Positions 29,014 through 39,002 of a DNA stretch of 64,000 nucleotides are shown here, piece after piece. The stretch spans positions 124,001-188,000 of the forward strand of contig NZ_JAGQDF010000010.1 in NCBI RefSeq assembly GCF_018069875.1. The letters run 5' to 3'. The position numbers and the translations under genes are program-made. Below the pieces are notes generated by a model. That model did no database searches and was not told where the DNA came from. It saw nothing but the letters and a program-made list of their open reading frames with translations. The DNA is from Ideonella alba. Its GTDB lineage: Bacteria; Pseudomonadota; Gammaproteobacteria; Burkholderiales; Burkholderiaceae_C. The first letter of the stretch is position 1. The number at the start of each line of letters is the position of its first letter.

Positions 29014-29588
29014 GCGTGTCGTCGTCCGCCGCGCCGCACCTCGACCGTCCCGCTGCCCAGCGCCAGCGTGACGGTGCGCGGGACATGGTCACCGACATCG
29101 ACGCCTTCGAGCTGGAAGCCGTGCTTGTCGATCTGCGTCCAGCCCTGCTCGATGTTGCGCTCGCCCACGTTGAGCTTGACGCCGGTCTGGTCGGGCATGG
29201 TGTCGGCGCCGCCATAGAGGTGGGCGACGTATTCTTCCGGCCGCGTGCCCAGCTCGCGCAGGCGCATCACCAGCAGGTCGATCGCCTCCGAGCCGTAGCG
29301 GCCGTCGAGCACGCCATCGGTCGGCCCCTTGCGCTCGGGCAGCAGGAAGTGGCACATGCCGCCCCAGCGCTTGGCCGGGTGCCACAGCGTGACGGCCACG
29401 CAGGAGCCCAGCAGCGTGCGCAGCTCCGAGGCCTTGCCGCCGAAGTACCACTGGCCCGGCATCAGGAACAGCTTCTGCCCGGACTCCGCGACCATGCCGC
29501 CGCGGCCCGGGGGCAGCGCGCTAGCGGGCGTAGACCGCGGTGCGAACCGGCCGGAGCTGGGTGGCGAGATTGCTGAGTGATTCCGCAT
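29010..29588 (-). CDS. cheD: chemoreceptor glutamine deamidase CheD
   Basis: CheD deamidates receptor glutamines. The catalytic Cys is visible in [14 protein letters not shown] and the His in GGMCHFLLP; Thr and acidic residues of the family follow ([11 protein letters not shown]). The longest frame from 29588 (192 residues) overlaps cheR by 68 bases and adds a low-complexity N-terminus. A second ATG at 29495 would give 161 residues and a 25-base gap. Neither has a strong ribosome site, so the start is uncertain. It lies between cheR and cheB. Confidence 0.88.
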   Translation of the reverse strand: MRNHSAISPPSSGRFAPRSTPASALPPGRGGMVAESGQKLFLMPGQWYFGGKASELRTLLGSCVAVTLWHPAKRWGGMCHFLLPERKGPTDGVLDGRYGSEAIDLLVMRLRELGTRPEEYVAHLYGGADTMPDQTGVKLNVGERNIEQGWTQIDKHGFQLEGVDVGDHVPRTVTLALGSGTVEVRRGGRRHA

Positions 29589-30318
29589 GGCCTGTGAACA
29601 GGTATCCCTGGGGCTTGAGCAAGGGCGCGACCCGGTTGACGATCGCCTCCTTGGCCGGGTTGTCGAAATAGATCAGGACGTTGCGCAGGAAGATGACGTC
29701 GAAACTGCCCAGCGCGGGCAGGGTCTCCATCAGGTTGGCATTGTCGAAGCGCACGTTCTGCCGCAGGCTGCGCGAGATCAGCAGACGCCCTTCCTGGTCG
29801 CCATGGCCGCGCAGGCAGTGGCGCTTGAGGTACTCGCGCGGCACATGGCGCGCCCGCTCCATCGGGTAGACGGCGCGCCGCGCGGTCTCGACCATCACCG
29901 TGGACAGGTCGGTGCCGATCACTTCCCAGCCGGTCGCTCCCAGCTTCTCGGCCAGCAGCATCGCGATGCTGTAGGCCTCCTCGCCCGATGAGCTGGCGGC
30001 GCTCCAGACGCGGAACGGCTCGTGGCCGTCGTGGTCCTCGGCCAGCCGCGCCAGGAACTCGAAGTGCTGGGGTTCGCGGAAGAAATAGGTCTCGTTGGTG
30101 GTGAGCTTGTCCACCACGCGCACGATCTCGGCCGGGTCGCGCTGCTCGAGCAGCTGGCGCACGTAGTCGTCCAGCCGGCGCACGCCCAGGCGCTGCGCCA
30201 GCTTGTGCAGCCGCCCTTCGACCAGCGGCCGCTTGGCTTCGGACAGGCGGATGCCCGAGACGCTCTCGAACAGGCCCACCACGGCCAGGAAGGATTCCTT
30301 GGACAGGCTGTCGGACAT
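29521..30318 (-). CDS. cheR: chemotaxis protein methyltransferase
   Basis: CheR methylates receptor glutamates using S-adenosylmethionine. It has 265 residues. The N-terminal helical domain has the FFREPQHFEFL segment near residue 90, followed by the SAM-binding motif VWSAASSSGEEAYSIAMLL near residue 110 and the C-terminal FDVIFLRNVLIYFD motif near residue 205. It lies two bases after cheW and overlaps the longest reading of cheD. Confidence 0.94.
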   Translation of the reverse strand: MSDSLSKESFLAVVGLFESVSGIRLSEAKRPLVEGRLHKLAQRLGVRRLDDYVRQLLEQRDPAEIVRVVDKLTTNETYFFREPQHFEFLARLAEDHDGHEPFRVWSAASSSGEEAYSIAMLLAEKLGATGWEVIGTDLSTVMVETARRAVYPMERARHVPREYLKRHCLRGHGDQEGRLLISRSLRQNVRFDNANLMETLPALGSFDVIFLRNVLIYFDNPAKEAIVNRVAPLLKPQGYLFTGHAESLSNLATQLRPVRTAVYAR

Positions 30319-30320
30319 GG

Positions 30321-30854
30321 TCAGGCGGCCAGCGGCTGGCCGATCAGGTCCGCCAGTTCCTCCAGTGCCAGCGTGCGCGACAGCGCCAGCACCGGCACCA
30401 TGTCACCGCGGTGGCGGGTAATGCCGGCCATGAAGCGCGGATCGATGCGGTTGCCCAGCGCCGGTGGCTCTTCCAGTTGCTGGGCGTCAGCGTCCAGCAC
30501 CTCGTGCACCGCATCGACCATCAGGCCGATGACCTGGGCGCCGTGGTCGGACAGCTCCGACGGCGGCACCTCGACGACGATGATGCAGCTGCGCCGGCCC
30601 GGCACGGCCGGGGGCAGGGCCAGGCGCGCCGCGAGGTCGATCACCGGCACCACTGCGCCGCGCAGGTTCATCACGCCGCGCACGAAGGCGGGCATCAGCG
30701 GCAGCGGCGTCGAGGGGCCCAGCTCGAGGATCTCGCGCACCGCATCGATCGGCACCGCGAAGATGCCGTCACCCAGCGCGAAGCGCAGGAACTGGGACGA
30801 GGCGCCCTGCAGGTCGGCCAGGAGGCCGGTGTCGCCGGACGGGATGGCATGCAT
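30321..30854 (-). CDS. cheW: chemotaxis coupling protein
   Basis: CheW links receptors to CheA. It has 177 residues forming a single CheW domain. Visible features are FLRFALGDGIFAVPIDAVREILEL near residue 25, the conserved RGVMNLRGAVVPVIDLAARL near residue 63, and QVIGLMVDAVHEVLDAD near residue 110. It lies 12 bases after the Aer-like receptor gene and two bases before cheR. Confidence 0.94.
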   Translation of the reverse strand: MHAIPSGDTGLLADLQGASSQFLRFALGDGIFAVPIDAVREILELGPSTPLPLMPAFVRGVMNLRGAVVPVIDLAARLALPPAVPGRRSCIIVVEVPPSELSDHGAQVIGLMVDAVHEVLDADAQQLEEPPALGNRIDPRFMAGITRHRGDMVPVLALSRTLALEELADLIGQPLAA

Positions 30855-30866
30855 GGCGGCTCTCCG

Positions 30867-33023
30867 TCAGAAGGGGGCAAAGGCGTCGGACTCGGCGGCC
30901 GCTCGCCGCGGACGGGCGCGCGCGGCAGGCCCGTCCCGCCGCGCGGGCTTGGCCGCCGGCGCGGCATCGTCGGCCAGCTGGAAGCTGGCCATCAGCTCCT
31001 GCAGCTGGGTGGCCTGGGCCGACAGTTCTTCGGCCGTGGCCGACAGCTCTTCAGACAGCGACGCATTCTGCTGCGTGCCCTGGCTGATGTGGTCCATGGC
31101 GGTGGAGACCTGGTTGACGCCACCGGCCTGCTCGGCGCTGGCGGCGGCAATTTCCTGGACCAGCGCGCTGGTGCGGCTGATCGCCGGCAGCATGCTGGCC
31201 AGCAGCTGGCCGGCCTGCTCGGCCTTGCCCACCGATTCGGTGGCCAGCGTGCTGATTTCCTGCGCCGCGACCTGGCTGCGCTCGGCGAGCTTGCGCACCT
31301 CGGCAGCCACCACCGCAAAGCCCTTGCCGTGTTCGCCGGCGCGGGCGGCCTCGATCGCGGCGTTCAGGGCCAGCAGATTGGTCTGGTAGGCGATGTCGTC
31401 GACGATCGAGATCTTGCGGGCAATGACCTTCATCGCCTCCACCGTCTGCGCCACCGATTCGCCGCCGCGCGCGGCCTCCTGGGCGGCCTGGTTGGCCATC
31501 TGGTCGGTCAGCGTGGCGTTGTCGGCGTTCTGGCGCACCGACGAGGCCATTTCCTGCAGCGAGGCGGTGGTCTCTTCCAGACTGGCTGCCTGCTCCGAGG
31601 CCGACTGCGACAGCACCTGGGAGGTGGACGACACCTGGCCCGCCGCCGAACCCAGCTGCTGGGCCGAGCGGCGCACCTCGACGATGGTGCGGCTGACGGT
31701 CTGGACCAGGCCGTTGAAGCGCTCGGCCAGCTCCTTGTAGAAGCCGCTCTTGTCCTCGGTGCCGATGCGCAGCGTGAAGTTGCCCTCCACCGCCAGCGAG
31801 GCCAGCTGGCTGATCTCGGCCTCGGCCGCCAGCTGCTCGGTCATGTCGTTCCACTGGCCAACCGAGCCGACCTGGCGACCATCGGGGGCGAAGATCGGCG
31901 AGGTGATCACGTCATAGGTGCGCCCACCCAGCATCATGCGGGTGGTGGTGGGCTGCTTGAGGCTGCGCAGGCGGGCCAGCGCCTCGTCCGGCTTGACGTA
32001 GAACACGCCGACCGAGGAGCCGACGATGGTGTCCGGATTGAACTGCGGGCCCAGCGAGGCGCGGAAAGCCGTCAGATCGCGGCGCAGGATGCGGTCCAGC
32101 GCCTTGTTGATGAAGATGATCGTGCCTTCGGCATTGGCGATGCGGGTGGGCGTGGCGGCCTCATCCAGCGCCTGGCGCACGCGCGAGGCTTCCTCGGCCT
32201 GCTTGCGGGCGTCGGCGTACTCGAAGCCCAGGCGCGTCTGCACCTGCTTGAGCGACATCAGCATGGTCGCCAGCTGGTCATGGCCATGCACGTCGATGGC
32301 GCCGTCGAAGCGGCCCTGGCCGAAGGCCTGCATCTGCTGGGCGGTCACCGCCAGCGAGCTGGACAGGCGGCGCGCAAAGCGCCAGCTGGCCACGCCGGAC
32401 ACCGCCAGCACGCCGGCGCAGACCTGCGCCAGCGGCCAGGAGCCACTGGCATAGGCCAGGCCGCCCAGGGCGCCGCTGGCCAGCATGGACAGGCCCAGCA
32501 GACCGGCCTTGCCGATCAGCCCCAGGGCATCCAGGCCGCGGCTGAAGCGGTCGCCCCAGGCGGCCAGGCGGCCGCTGATCACGCGTCCCTGGCGCAGCTC
32601 GATGCCGTGACCGGCGTCCTCGCGCATCCGGCGGTACAGGGCCTCGGCCATCTCGACACGGGCCCGCTCGGGACGGGTGCGCACCGACATGAAGCCGGCG
32701 ATGCGGCCGCCCTCGTACAGCGGCGTCACGTTGGCCTGCACCCAGTAGAAGTCGCCGTTCTTGCGGCGGTTCTTGACCAGGCCCGACCAGGGTTGGCCGT
32801 CCTTGAGCGTGCGCCACATGTCCTCGAAGGCCGCGGGTGGCATGTCAGGGTGGCGCACCAGGTTGTGCGGCTGGCCCAGCAGCTCCTGCTCGGTGAAGCC
32901 GCTGGCCCGGACGAAATCCTGGTTGACGTAGGTGATGCGTCCCTGCGGGTCGGTGCGCGAGACGATGGTCTCGCCCTCCGACATCAGGTACTCGACTTGG
33001 GTGACGGGCTGGTTGTTGCGCAT
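30867..33023 (-). CDS. Aer-like PAS chemoreceptor (putative aerotaxis/redox sensor)
   Basis: This 718-residue receptor begins with a PAS domain that closely follows E. coli Aer. Residues matching those required for FAD binding in Aer are in place: Asn34, Arg57, His58, Asp60 and Trp79. Two hydrophobic helices lie at about 170-215, then a HAMP-like segment, a second PAS domain at about 285-395, and an MCP signalling domain with the hairpin [20 protein letters not shown]. The C-terminus ends FAPF after an Arg/Ala-rich tail. There is no periplasmic domain of size, so it should sense an internal signal such as redox state or oxygen supply. Confidence 0.92.
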   Translation of the reverse strand: MRNNQPVTQVEYLMSEGETIVSRTDPQGRITYVNQDFVRASGFTEQELLGQPHNLVRHPDMPPAAFEDMWRTLKDGQPWSGLVKNRRKNGDFYWVQANVTPLYEGGRIAGFMSVRTRPERARVEMAEALYRRMREDAGHGIELRQGRVISGRLAAWGDRFSRGLDALGLIGKAGLLGLSMLASGALGGLAYASGSWPLAQVCAGVLAVSGVASWRFARRLSSSLAVTAQQMQAFGQGRFDGAIDVHGHDQLATMLMSLKQVQTRLGFEYADARKQAEEASRVRQALDEAATPTRIANAEGTIIFINKALDRILRRDLTAFRASLGPQFNPDTIVGSSVGVFYVKPDEALARLRSLKQPTTTRMMLGGRTYDVITSPIFAPDGRQVGSVGQWNDMTEQLAAEAEISQLASLAVEGNFTLRIGTEDKSGFYKELAERFNGLVQTVSRTIVEVRRSAQQLGSAAGQVSSTSQVLSQSASEQAASLEETTASLQEMASSVRQNADNATLTDQMANQAAQEAARGGESVAQTVEAMKVIARKISIVDDIAYQTNLLALNAAIEAARAGEHGKGFAVVAAEVRKLAERSQVAAQEISTLATESVGKAEQAGQLLASMLPAISRTSALVQEIAAASAEQAGGVNQVSTAMDHISQGTQQNASLSEELSATAEELSAQATQLQELMASFQLADDAAPAAKPARRDGPAARARPRRAAAESDAFAPF

Positions 33024-33050
33024 GGCTTCGAGCAGGCGGGGGCGCCGGCC

Positions 33051-35633
33051 TCAGAACGGGGCGAAGGAGCCTTCATCCACCGATTCGCCCAGGGGCGTCG
33101 GGGCGGCGGGCGTGCGTTGGCGTGGTGCGCTGGCGCGCGGGCGGGCTGCGGCGCCAGCCTGGGCCGGGCTGCGGGTCACGGCCCGGCCTTCCGCCCGACC
33201 GCTGCCCTCGTCTCCGGCGACCTGGAAGAAGGCCATCAGCTCCTGCAGTTGCGCAGCCTGGGCCGACAGCTCCTCGGCCGTGGCCGACAGCTGCTCGGCC
33301 GACGAGGCGTTCTGCTGCGTGGCGCCGTTGAGGTGGTCCATGGCGGCGGTGATCTGGCTCACGCCACCGGCCTGCTCGGCGCTGGCGGCGGCGATTTCCT
33401 GCACCAGTTCGCTGGTGCGGTTGATCGAGGGCACCATCTCGGCCAGCAGGGCGCCGGCCTTCTCGGCCTGTTGCACCGAATCGGTGGCCAGCGTGCCGAT
33501 TTCCTGCGCCGCGACCTGGCTGCGCTCGGCCAGCTTGCGCACCTCGGCGGCCACCACGGCGAAGCCCTTGCCATGCTCGCCAGCACGGGCGGCCTCGATC
33601 GCGGCGTTCAGCGCCAGCAGGTTGGTCTGGTAGGCGATGTCGTCGATGATGGAGATGCGGGTGGCGATCTGGCGCATCGCGGCAGCGGTGCGCACCACGG
33701 CCTCACCGCCCTCGGTGGCCTCGCGGGCCGCCTTGGTGGCCATGCTGTCGGTCTGGTTGGCGTTGTCGGAGTTCTGCTGCACCGACGACGACATCTCCTG
33801 CAGCGAGGCGGTGGTCTCTTCCAGGCTGGCCGCCTGCTCCGAGGCCGACTGCGACAGCATCTGCGAAGTCGACGAGACCTGCGCCGAGGCCGAGGTCAGC
33901 TGTTCGGCCGCCGCGCGGACTTCGATGATCGTCTGGCTGACCGTCTCGAGCAGGTTGTTGAACAGGTTGCCCAGCGTGGCGAAGAACGGCTGCTTGCCTT
34001 CGGTGTCCATGCGGGCGGCGAAGTCGCCGCGGCCGGCGCCTTCGACGATGGCGCCGATCTCGCGCTCGGCTGCCACCTCGTCGGTGCGGTCGTTCCACTC
34101 GACCACCGTGCCGATGCGCAGGCCGTTGGCGTCGGAGATCGGGTTGGCGATCAGCGAGAAGCTCAGGCCGCCGATCTCGATGCTGGCGCGGTGCTCGCCG
34201 CGCAGGTGACCCAGCAGGTTGCGCTGGTGGCTGGGGTTGCGGTGGAAGCTGTCAAAGCTCTGGCCCATCACATGGCTGGCACTGAAGCCGGGCAGGGCGG
34301 TGCGCATGGCGGCCTCGCGGCGCTGCAGCATCTGCTCGACAGCGCGGTTCATGTAGACGATCTGGCCATCGGCGTCGGCGATCATCATGTTGGTGCTGCT
34401 GGTGTCCAGCGCCTGGCGCACGCGCAGGTTCTCCGAGGCGATGCGGGCATCACGCTCGATGCGCTGCTTCAGGTCGCTCTGCATGCGCGAGAGCGACTGC
34501 AGCAGCTGCGAGGCCTCGCTGCGGCCGTTGTCCACAGGGATCACGTGGTCCAGCTCACCGGCACCCACCGCCTGCGCAGCGGCCACGGCATCCGCGATCG
34601 GCCGGGTGACCGAGCGAACGATCAGCACCGAGAAGCCCAGGCCGCTCAGGGCCAGCAGGGCCACGGTCGCGATGAGCGTCGTGATCTCATTGAGATGGGC
34701 CGACTCGCGCGCTTGCAGACTGGCCTGCAGCGCGGTGTGCAACTGATCCACCAGTTGGTAGTGGGCCTGCACCGCCGGGTAGAAGGCCTTGTGGGCGTCG
34801 ATCGCGTTGCCGCTCTGGCTGGCGCCCGGGCGCAGCACCGCGGCCGCGAACTTGACCGCCGCCTGCTGGGCCTCGTCGGTCTTCTTGGCCAGGGCGCCGA
34901 CGCTGCCTTCCAGCGAGGCGTCGGCGGCCAGGATCTTCTCGATCTGCGTGGTGTAGTGGTTCTGTACGTTGGTGAGGGCTCGCAGCGTGGCCGCCGCCTC
35001 GGTCAGGCCTGCCACGTCGCCACCCGCGCCGGCCAGCAGACGCTGGCTGTCGGCATGGAGCTCGGTGAGCGCGCTGGTGGTCAGGGCGGCATCCATCACC
35101 GCGGCCGCCTGCAGGAAGTAGCCATCGGCGGCCGGATCCAGCGTCAGGCCGAAGTGGTCGGCGATGTGCTCCTGGAGGTCCCGGCCGTTCTGCAGCATCA
35201 CGTCGAACTGCGCCATCGCGTCGTCCAGCTTGGAAGCGTCGACCGTGCCCAGGGCGGCCAGTGCCTGACTGGCCTTGGCGATCTCGCCCCAATGGTGGCG
35301 GATCTCGTCGTCGCCGGTGATCGTGCCGACGGTCTTCTCGACCGTGGCATACGCGGCGGAGAAGCCACCGTCCCCCGCGGACGCCAGCCGTCGCACGGCT
35401 TCGTCGCTGCTGGCCAGTTGAACCAGGGCGGTGCGGCGCGTCTCCACCGCCCGCAGCAGCGCATGGGTGTGGCGGATCGGCTCGACGCCGGCCAGCTCCA
35501 GGCGGGTGGAGCCGAGCGTGGCGAACTCGGTGCGCATCAGCAAGGCCAGCGGCACGGCGCACAGCACCAGGGCCAGAACGCCCAGCACGGCAAATTTCTG
35601 CCACAGCAGCAGGCGGGCAAGGAGGTTCTTCAT
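33051..35633 (-). CDS. methyl-accepting chemotaxis protein with large periplasmic helical domain
   Basis: This 860-residue receptor has a transmembrane helix at about 13-35, a long, helix-rich periplasmic domain (about 36-320), and a second helix near 322-345. HAMP follows, then a PAS domain (about 405-510) and an MCP signalling domain with [20 protein letters not shown] near residue 680. The periplasmic domain is much longer than a four-helix bundle, and I do not recognise its ligand class. It ends EGSFAPF, sharing the FAPF tail of the Aer-like receptor next to it. Its start overlaps the cheA stop as ATGA. Confidence 0.92.
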   Translation of the reverse strand: MKNLLARLLLWQKFAVLGVLALVLCAVPLALLMRTEFATLGSTRLELAGVEPIRHTHALLRAVETRRTALVQLASSDEAVRRLASAGDGGFSAAYATVEKTVGTITGDDEIRHHWGEIAKASQALAALGTVDASKLDDAMAQFDVMLQNGRDLQEHIADHFGLTLDPAADGYFLQAAAVMDAALTTSALTELHADSQRLLAGAGGDVAGLTEAAATLRALTNVQNHYTTQIEKILAADASLEGSVGALAKKTDEAQQAAVKFAAAVLRPGASQSGNAIDAHKAFYPAVQAHYQLVDQLHTALQASLQARESAHLNEITTLIATVALLALSGLGFSVLIVRSVTRPIADAVAAAQAVGAGELDHVIPVDNGRSEASQLLQSLSRMQSDLKQRIERDARIASENLRVRQALDTSSTNMMIADADGQIVYMNRAVEQMLQRREAAMRTALPGFSASHVMGQSFDSFHRNPSHQRNLLGHLRGEHRASIEIGGLSFSLIANPISDANGLRIGTVVEWNDRTDEVAAEREIGAIVEGAGRGDFAARMDTEGKQPFFATLGNLFNNLLETVSQTIIEVRAAAEQLTSASAQVSSTSQMLSQSASEQAASLEETTASLQEMSSSVQQNSDNANQTDSMATKAAREATEGGEAVVRTAAAMRQIATRISIIDDIAYQTNLLALNAAIEAARAGEHGKGFAVVAAEVRKLAERSQVAAQEIGTLATDSVQQAEKAGALLAEMVPSINRTSELVQEIAAASAEQAGGVSQITAAMDHLNGATQQNASSAEQLSATAEELSAQAAQLQELMAFFQVAGDEGSGRAEGRAVTRSPAQAGAAARPRASAPRQRTPAAPTPLGESVDEGSFAPF

Positions 35634-37891
35634 CGGGCGTCTCCGGACAGGACAGGCTGCAGGCCGCTCGACGAGACGGCCTGGTGGGTCGGGTGGGTGA
35701 AGGAACGGGTGGTGTGCACGACAGCGCTGGACACCAGGGCCGGCACATCCAGGACCAGGGCGACTTCGCCCGAGCCCAGGATGGTCGAGCCGGCGATGGC
35801 GCGCAGGTGGCGGAAGATCGGTGACAAGGGCTTCAGCACGGTCTGGTGCTCGCCCATCAGGCGATCGACGATCAGGCCCACGCGCTTCATGCCGTCACGC
35901 ACGATGACCAGGCTGCGGCGGGCGTTGGGCGCCAGGGGTGCCGGGGCGTGGCGGTAGAACGCGGCGACGTCCAGCCAGGGCAGGACCTCGCCACGCAGGT
36001 CAAAGCAGCCCGAGACGCGCTGGGTGTCGCGCGTGCAGGCTTCGGGCACGTCGATGCACTCCGAGACGATCTCCAGCGGCAGCACGTAGCAGACGCCGCC
36101 GACCTGGGTCAGGAAGCCGTCGATCATCGCCAGCGTCAGCGGCAGGCGGATCTGCATCGTCGCGCCCTTGCCCGGGCGGCTGTAGACGCGGATCTGGCCG
36201 CGCAGCGACTCGATGTTGCGCTTGACCACGTCCATGCCCACACCGCGGCCCGAGACATTGGTCACCTGCTCGGCCGTGGAGAAGCCGGGCAAGAAGATCA
36301 GCTGGTCGATGTCCTCGTCGGCCAGATCGGCGTGCGCCGGCACCAGGCCGCGCTCGATCGCCTTGGCGAGGATGCGCTCGCGGTTCAGGCCGCGACCGTC
36401 GTCGCCCACCTCGATCACGATGGCGCCGGCCTCGTGGTAAGCGTTCAGGCGCAGCTTGCCCACGGCCGGCTTGCCGGCGGCCTGGCGGCCCTCGGGCGTT
36501 TCCAGACCATGGTCCATGCTGTTGCGCACCAGGTGCATCAGCGGGTCGGCGATGATCTCGACCATCGACTTGTCGAGCTCGGTGTCACCGCCGGTGATCA
36601 CCAGCTCGACGTCCTTGCCCAGCTGCTTGCCCAGGTCGCGCACCACGCGCTGGAAGCGCGAGAAGGTGTCGCCCACCGGCACCATGCGCAGGCCCAGGGC
36701 GCCGTCGCGGGCTTCCTCGACCAGGCCTTCGATGCGCAGCGCGGCTTCCATGAAGGCCGGCGAGGCCTCCTGCTGGGCCACCAGCTGGGCGCCTGAGCTG
36801 GCGATGACCAGCTCGCCGATCAGGTCGATCAGGTGGTCCAGTTTGTCGGCGCGCACGCGGATGAACCGGGTGTCGTCGCCGGGGCGGCGGGCCGCGGTCG
36901 TGGCGGCGGCGGCCGCAGCAGCGGTCGGCGCCGTCGCGGGGGCCGGTGCGGATGCGGTGACAGGGGTGGCCGCCACGGCGACGACCGGGGCGGCGGCCGG
37001 TGGCACCTCGGGCGCCTGGCTGGCGGGAGGGCTCAGGTCGAAGCCGAAGGCCTGCCAGGTCTGGCTGAGCCGATCACGCACCGCGGCGTCCTGCGCGGCG
37101 CGGCGCTCCAGCAGCGCCAGGCGCTGCGCGGGGGCGGCCTGCGGCTCGAGGATCGCGATGTCGCAATCGTCGGCACAGAACTCGAACACCTGTTCAATCT
37201 CCTGCCGGCTGGCCGCGCTGTCAAAACGCAGCTCCACACCGACATGGCAGGACTCCGGATCCAGTGCCGCCAGGGGCGGCACCTGCTCGGTCAGCAGCCG
37301 GATGCCGGCCACCCGGCCCAGGGATTCCAGATAGCGCAGGAAGGCCAGCGGGTCCAGGCCGTTGCGCAGCGCGTCGGGGCCGAAGCGCAAGGACAGCTGC
37401 CAGGCGCCGGCGACACCGGTGTCGGCGTCGGCGTCGGCCGCCGGCGTATCGTCGACCAGCTCCTGCGGCGCTGGCTGGCCGCCGGCGGCCTGCGCGGCGG
37501 CGCGCAGTTCGGCACCCAGGGTGCGGCTGACATCGGCCACCGCGGCATCGCGGGCGCCGGTGCGCACCTCGTCGAGCAGCGCCTCCATCTGGTCGCGGCT
37601 GCGCAGCAGCAGCTGGGTCACGTGCTCGTCGACGGCCAGGGTGCCCGAGCGCAGATGCTCCAGCAGGGTTTCGGCCTCGTGGGTGAAGGCCACGACGGCC
37701 TCGAAGCCGAACAGGCCGGCGGTGCCCTTGATGGTGTGGGCGGCGCGGAAGGCCGCGTTCAGGTTCTCGCTGTCCTGCGGGTTTTCTTCCATCACCAGCA
37801 GCGCCTGCTCGAACTGGCGCAGCATGTCGCCGGCCTCGTCGAGGAAGCCCTCGCGTGCGACGGCCAGGATCTCGTCGTCGTCACGGCTCAT
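35630..37891 (-). CDS. cheA: chemotaxis histidine kinase
   Basis: CheA is the core kinase of the chemotaxis array, passing phosphate to CheY and CheB. It has 753 residues. The N-terminal HPt domain carries phospho-acceptor His52 in [11 protein letters not shown] poorly conserved middle region with a Pro/Ala-rich linker (about 290-335) follows, then a dimerisation domain, a HATPase domain with [19 protein letters not shown] and [10 protein letters not shown], and a CheW-like domain at the C-terminus. No fused receiver is present. It overlaps both neighbours by four bases: the STAS gene upstream and a receptor gene downstream. Confidence 0.95.
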   Translation of the reverse strand: MSRDDDEILAVAREGFLDEAGDMLRQFEQALLVMEENPQDSENLNAAFRAAHTIKGTAGLFGFEAVVAFTHEAETLLEHLRSGTLAVDEHVTQLLLRSRDQMEALLDEVRTGARDAAVADVSRTLGAELRAAAQAAGGQPAPQELVDDTPAADADADTGVAGAWQLSLRFGPDALRNGLDPLAFLRYLESLGRVAGIRLLTEQVPPLAALDPESCHVGVELRFDSAASRQEIEQVFEFCADDCDIAILEPQAAPAQRLALLERRAAQDAAVRDRLSQTWQAFGFDLSPPASQAPEVPPAAAPVVAVAATPVTASAPAPATAPTAAAAAAATTAARRPGDDTRFIRVRADKLDHLIDLIGELVIASSGAQLVAQQEASPAFMEAALRIEGLVEEARDGALGLRMVPVGDTFSRFQRVVRDLGKQLGKDVELVITGGDTELDKSMVEIIADPLMHLVRNSMDHGLETPEGRQAAGKPAVGKLRLNAYHEAGAIVIEVGDDGRGLNRERILAKAIERGLVPAHADLADEDIDQLIFLPGFSTAEQVTNVSGRGVGMDVVKRNIESLRGQIRVYSRPGKGATMQIRLPLTLAMIDGFLTQVGGVCYVLPLEIVSECIDVPEACTRDTQRVSGCFDLRGEVLPWLDVAAFYRHAPAPLAPNARRSLVIVRDGMKRVGLIVDRLMGEHQTVLKPLSPIFRHLRAIAGSTILGSGEVALVLDVPALVSSAVVHTTRSFTHPTHQAVSSSGLQPVLSGDAR

Positions 37892-38196
37892 GCAGGCTCT
37901 CCGGCAGGGGCGGTGGAGGGGGGGCTCAGCGAGGCGTCGAGTCCGTAGGTGCGCAGCGCCTGCTCGACGGCGGACGACAGCTGCACCAGGTGCAGGCGGT
38001 GGCCGCGTTCGCGCAGGCTGCGGTCGGTGGCCAGCAGCAGCTGCACGCCCGAGGTGTCGGCTTCATCGACCTGGGTCAGGTCCAGGCTCAGGTCGCCCGG
38101 GTGGCTGTCCAGCAGCGCGATCAGTTGCTCGCGCTGACGCGCGGCATCGACCACCCCCAGACCGCCTTCGAGGCGCACCGCCATCGGCTCGCTCAT
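37888..38196 (-). CDS. STAS-domain protein (anti-sigma-factor-antagonist type) in the che operon
   Basis: This 102-residue protein is a single STAS domain. The loop DTSGVQLLLATDRSL near residue 57 carries the serine that is phosphorylated in SpoIIAA-like proteins. Proteins of this sort normally switch partners with an HPK or anti-sigma factor. Its place between cheY and cheA, with a four-base overlap with cheA, implies a role in or beside the chemotaxis relay, but no partner kinase or phosphatase gene is present nearby. Its exact job is unknown. Confidence 0.85.
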   Translation of the reverse strand: MSEPMAVRLEGGLGVVDAARQREQLIALLDSHPGDLSLDLTQVDEADTSGVQLLLATDRSLRERGHRLHLVQLSSAVEQALRTYGLDASLSPPSTAPAGEPA

Positions 38197-38212
38197 CGCG
38201 CGCTCCCGGTGT

Positions 38213-38578
38213 TCAGACGCACAGGCGGCCGACGGCGTCGACCAGTTGCGAGGGCTGGAAGGGCTTGGTGATCCAGGCGCGGGCGCCGGCGGCCTTGCCC
38301 TCGGCCTTCTTGGATTCCTGCGACTCGGTGGTCAGCATGATCACCGGGGTGAACTTGTACTGCGCCATGGTCTTGAGGTGGCGCAGGAAGCTCAGGCCGT
38401 CCATCTGCGGCATGTTGACGTCGCAGACGATCAGGTTGAGCTTCTGGCCGTTGAGCTTGGCGACCGCGTCCTTGCCGTCACAGGCCTCCACGACCGCGTA
38501 GCCGGCCTTCTGCAGCGCCAGCTTGACGACGGTGCGGAAGCTGCCGGAATCGTCCACCACCATGATGGTCTTGCTCAT
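38213..38578 (-). CDS. cheY: CheY-like single-domain response regulator (second copy)
   Basis: This 121-residue stand-alone receiver has the acidic pair in VVDDSGS, the phospho-acceptor Asp in LIVCDVNMPQMDG near residue 52, Thr in MLTTES and Lys in ITKPFQ. It should shuttle phosphate from CheA to the flagellar motor or act as a phosphate sink. It is about 70 percent identical to the receiver encoded just upstream (38622-38987), so the two are a tandem duplication that has diverged. Confidence 0.92.
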   Translation of the reverse strand: MSKTIMVVDDSGSFRTVVKLALQKAGYAVVEACDGKDAVAKLNGQKLNLIVCDVNMPQMDGLSFLRHLKTMAQYKFTPVIMLTTESQESKKAEGKAAGARAWITKPFQPSQLVDAVGRLCV

Positions 38579-38621
38579 GTCGATATCTCCTGGAAATGAA
38601 AGCGTGTGGGGATGACGGGAG

Positions 38622-38987
38622 TCAGATGCAGAGCTTGTTCACGGCATCGAGCAGCTGCGCGGTTTGGAAGGGCTTGGCCAGCCAGCCCTTGGCGCCTGCT
38701 GCCCGCGCCTCGTCCTTCTTGGACTGCTGGGTCTCGGTGGTCAGCATCACCACCGGCGTGAACTTGTGCAGCGGACTGGCCTTGAGCTGCTTGACGAAGC
38801 TGATGCCGTCCATCTGGGGCATGTTGATGTCGCAGACCACCAGGTTGAGCTTGCGGCCGGTCAGCTTGGCCAGTGCGTCCCGGCCGTCAGTGGCCTCGAC
38901 CACGTCGTAGCCCGCCTTCTGCAGGGCCAGCTTGACCACGGTGCGGAAGCTGCCGGAATCGTCGACGACCATCACGGTCTTGTTCAT
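38622..38987 (-). CDS. CheY-like single-domain response regulator (first copy)
   Basis: This 121-residue receiver has all active-site residues in place (VVDDSGS, LVVCDINMPQMDG, MLTTET, LAKPFQ). ATG 38987 is chosen because a ggag ribosome site lies nine bases upstream; an earlier in-frame ATG at 38999 overlaps that site. It is a paralogue of the receiver that follows it, differing at about 35 of 121 positions. Which of the two controls the motor is not visible. Confidence 0.91.
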   Translation of the reverse strand: MNKTVMVVDDSGSFRTVVKLALQKAGYDVVEATDGRDALAKLTGRKLNLVVCDINMPQMDGISFVKQLKASPLHKFTPVVMLTTETQQSKKDEARAAGAKGWLAKPFQTAQLLDAVNKLCI

Positions 38988-39002
38988 GGTGTGCTCCATC
39001 GA

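Noticed and set aside
30411-35957. Very long open frame on the plus strand (1848 codons) opposite the che receptors
   Set aside because: It lies antisense to two well-supported MCP genes and part of cheA and cheW, has no domain order, and is rich in Gln, His and Arg as expected from mirrored GC-rich codons. It is a shadow frame.
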